Shown one piece after another: positions 63,812-64,000 of a DNA stretch of 64,000 nucleotides. The notes under the pieces are model-generated. The model made no database searches and had not been told where the DNA came from. It was given only the letters and a program-made list of their open reading frames with translations. Positions within the stretch are counted from its first letter, which is position 1. Each line of letters starts with the position of its first letter. The position numbers were made by a program, and so were the translations under genes. Source of the stretch: an uncultured Muribaculaceae bacterium (GTDB lineage: Bacteria; Bacteroidota; Bacteroidia; Bacteroidales; Muribaculaceae); NCBI GenBank assembly GCA_944321725.1, contig CALUMI010000006.1, positions 1-64,000 on the forward strand. Direction: 5' to 3'.

Positions 63812-64000
63812 ATGGGATTGCATATAAATAAGATTATAGAGAGCTCTATCCGTAAGAATTGGGAAGAGCTTGCAATGACTGATTTCAACGGGATATCATT
63901 GCAATATAGAGATGTGGCGCGGAAAATAGCAAAATTGCATCTGTTGTTTGAGAAAGCAGGAGTGGGCAGAGGCGATAAAGTGGCTATTTGCGGTAAAAAC
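63812..64000 (+). CDS. Long-chain acyl-CoA synthetase, N-terminal part (cut by window end)
   Basis: 63 codons are visible before the window ends. The start MGLHINKIIESSIRKNWEEL and then GISLQYRDVARKIAKLHLLF and VGRGDKVAICGKN match the N-terminal region of AMP-forming fatty-acyl-CoA ligases, which adenylate a fatty acid and transfer it to CoA. The catalytic AMP-binding motifs lie beyond the window, so the exact substrate class cannot be confirmed. Confidence 0.75.
   Translation, partial: MGLHINKIIESSIRKNWEELAMTDFNGISLQYRDVARKIAKLHLLFEKAGVGRGDKVAICGKN

Overview
This window looks like chromosome of a gut-type Bacteroidales, most likely Muribaculaceae or a close relative. The evidence is a SusC/SusD pair, a type IX secretion (T9SS) sorting domain on a secreted protease, Bacteroidota-only domain families (DUF4878, DUF5106, DUF6089, DUF6242), and repeated promoters of the Bacteroidota type (-33 TTTG, about 19-21 bases, -7 TAnnTTTG). 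Shine-Dalgarno sequences are mostly weak. The family-level placement is inference; no 16S gene is present.

Layout. 1-1667: a broken VapBC-like toxin-antitoxin remnant fused to a membrane-protein fragment, then an unknown coiled-coil protein. 1762-3879: a secreted M3 dipeptidyl peptidase. 4071-4618: a RelE/ParE-type toxin and antitoxin on the minus strand. 5119-10219: a susCD glycan-uptake pair with no enzymes beside it; the susC signal peptide contains a nine-G tract. 10451-12378: an ABC-F ATPase and a Dabb protein. 12573-18466: purH, mreB, mreC, mreD and PBP2 (cell shape). 18481-19435: Nudix hydrolase and HU. 19647-23353 (minus): DMT transporter, PBP4-type DD-carboxypeptidase, secreted histidine phosphatase. 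23454-26619: small TPR protein, unknown small protein, possible small RNA, trpS, membrane-bound AraC regulator. 26782-32772: secreted proteins (YiiX-like hydrolase, DUF4878 lipoprotein, WG-repeat protein) and a TonB-dependent receptor. 32850-37605: GH3 glucosidase and pnp. 37751-40567: C10 cysteine protease with a T9SS tail. 40715-44323: pstSCAB phosphate transporter behind a four-repeat Pho-box-like array. 44466-48547: acyltransferase, comF, recX, prmC, ribD. 48719-55656: DUF6242, DUF6089, uppS, bamA and two skp genes (envelope biogenesis). 55889-56067: SRP RNA and tRNA-Thr, probably co-transcribed. 56199-57519 (minus): a lipoprotein and rpsO. 57815-64000: DUF5106, DoxX, mnmA, bifunctional nuclease, nucleoside transporter, rsmE, kdsA, and the start of an acyl-CoA synthetase.

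Most of the window is core genome. Several groups belong to envelope building: mreBCD/PBP2, PBP4, uppS, bamA/skp and kdsA. Others handle nutrient capture: susCD, the TonB receptor, GH3, the phosphatase, pst and the nucleoside transporter. The best candidates for undescribed biology are regulatory: a homopolymer that looks built as an on/off switch for susC, an 11-bp-phased repeat array ahead of pstS that overlaps the previous gene's terminator, a 74-bp promoter-bearing repeat family found ahead of two unrelated genes, and a terminator-ended intergenic transcript upstream of trpS. I found no CRISPR array, prophage, insertion sequence or obvious new defence system.
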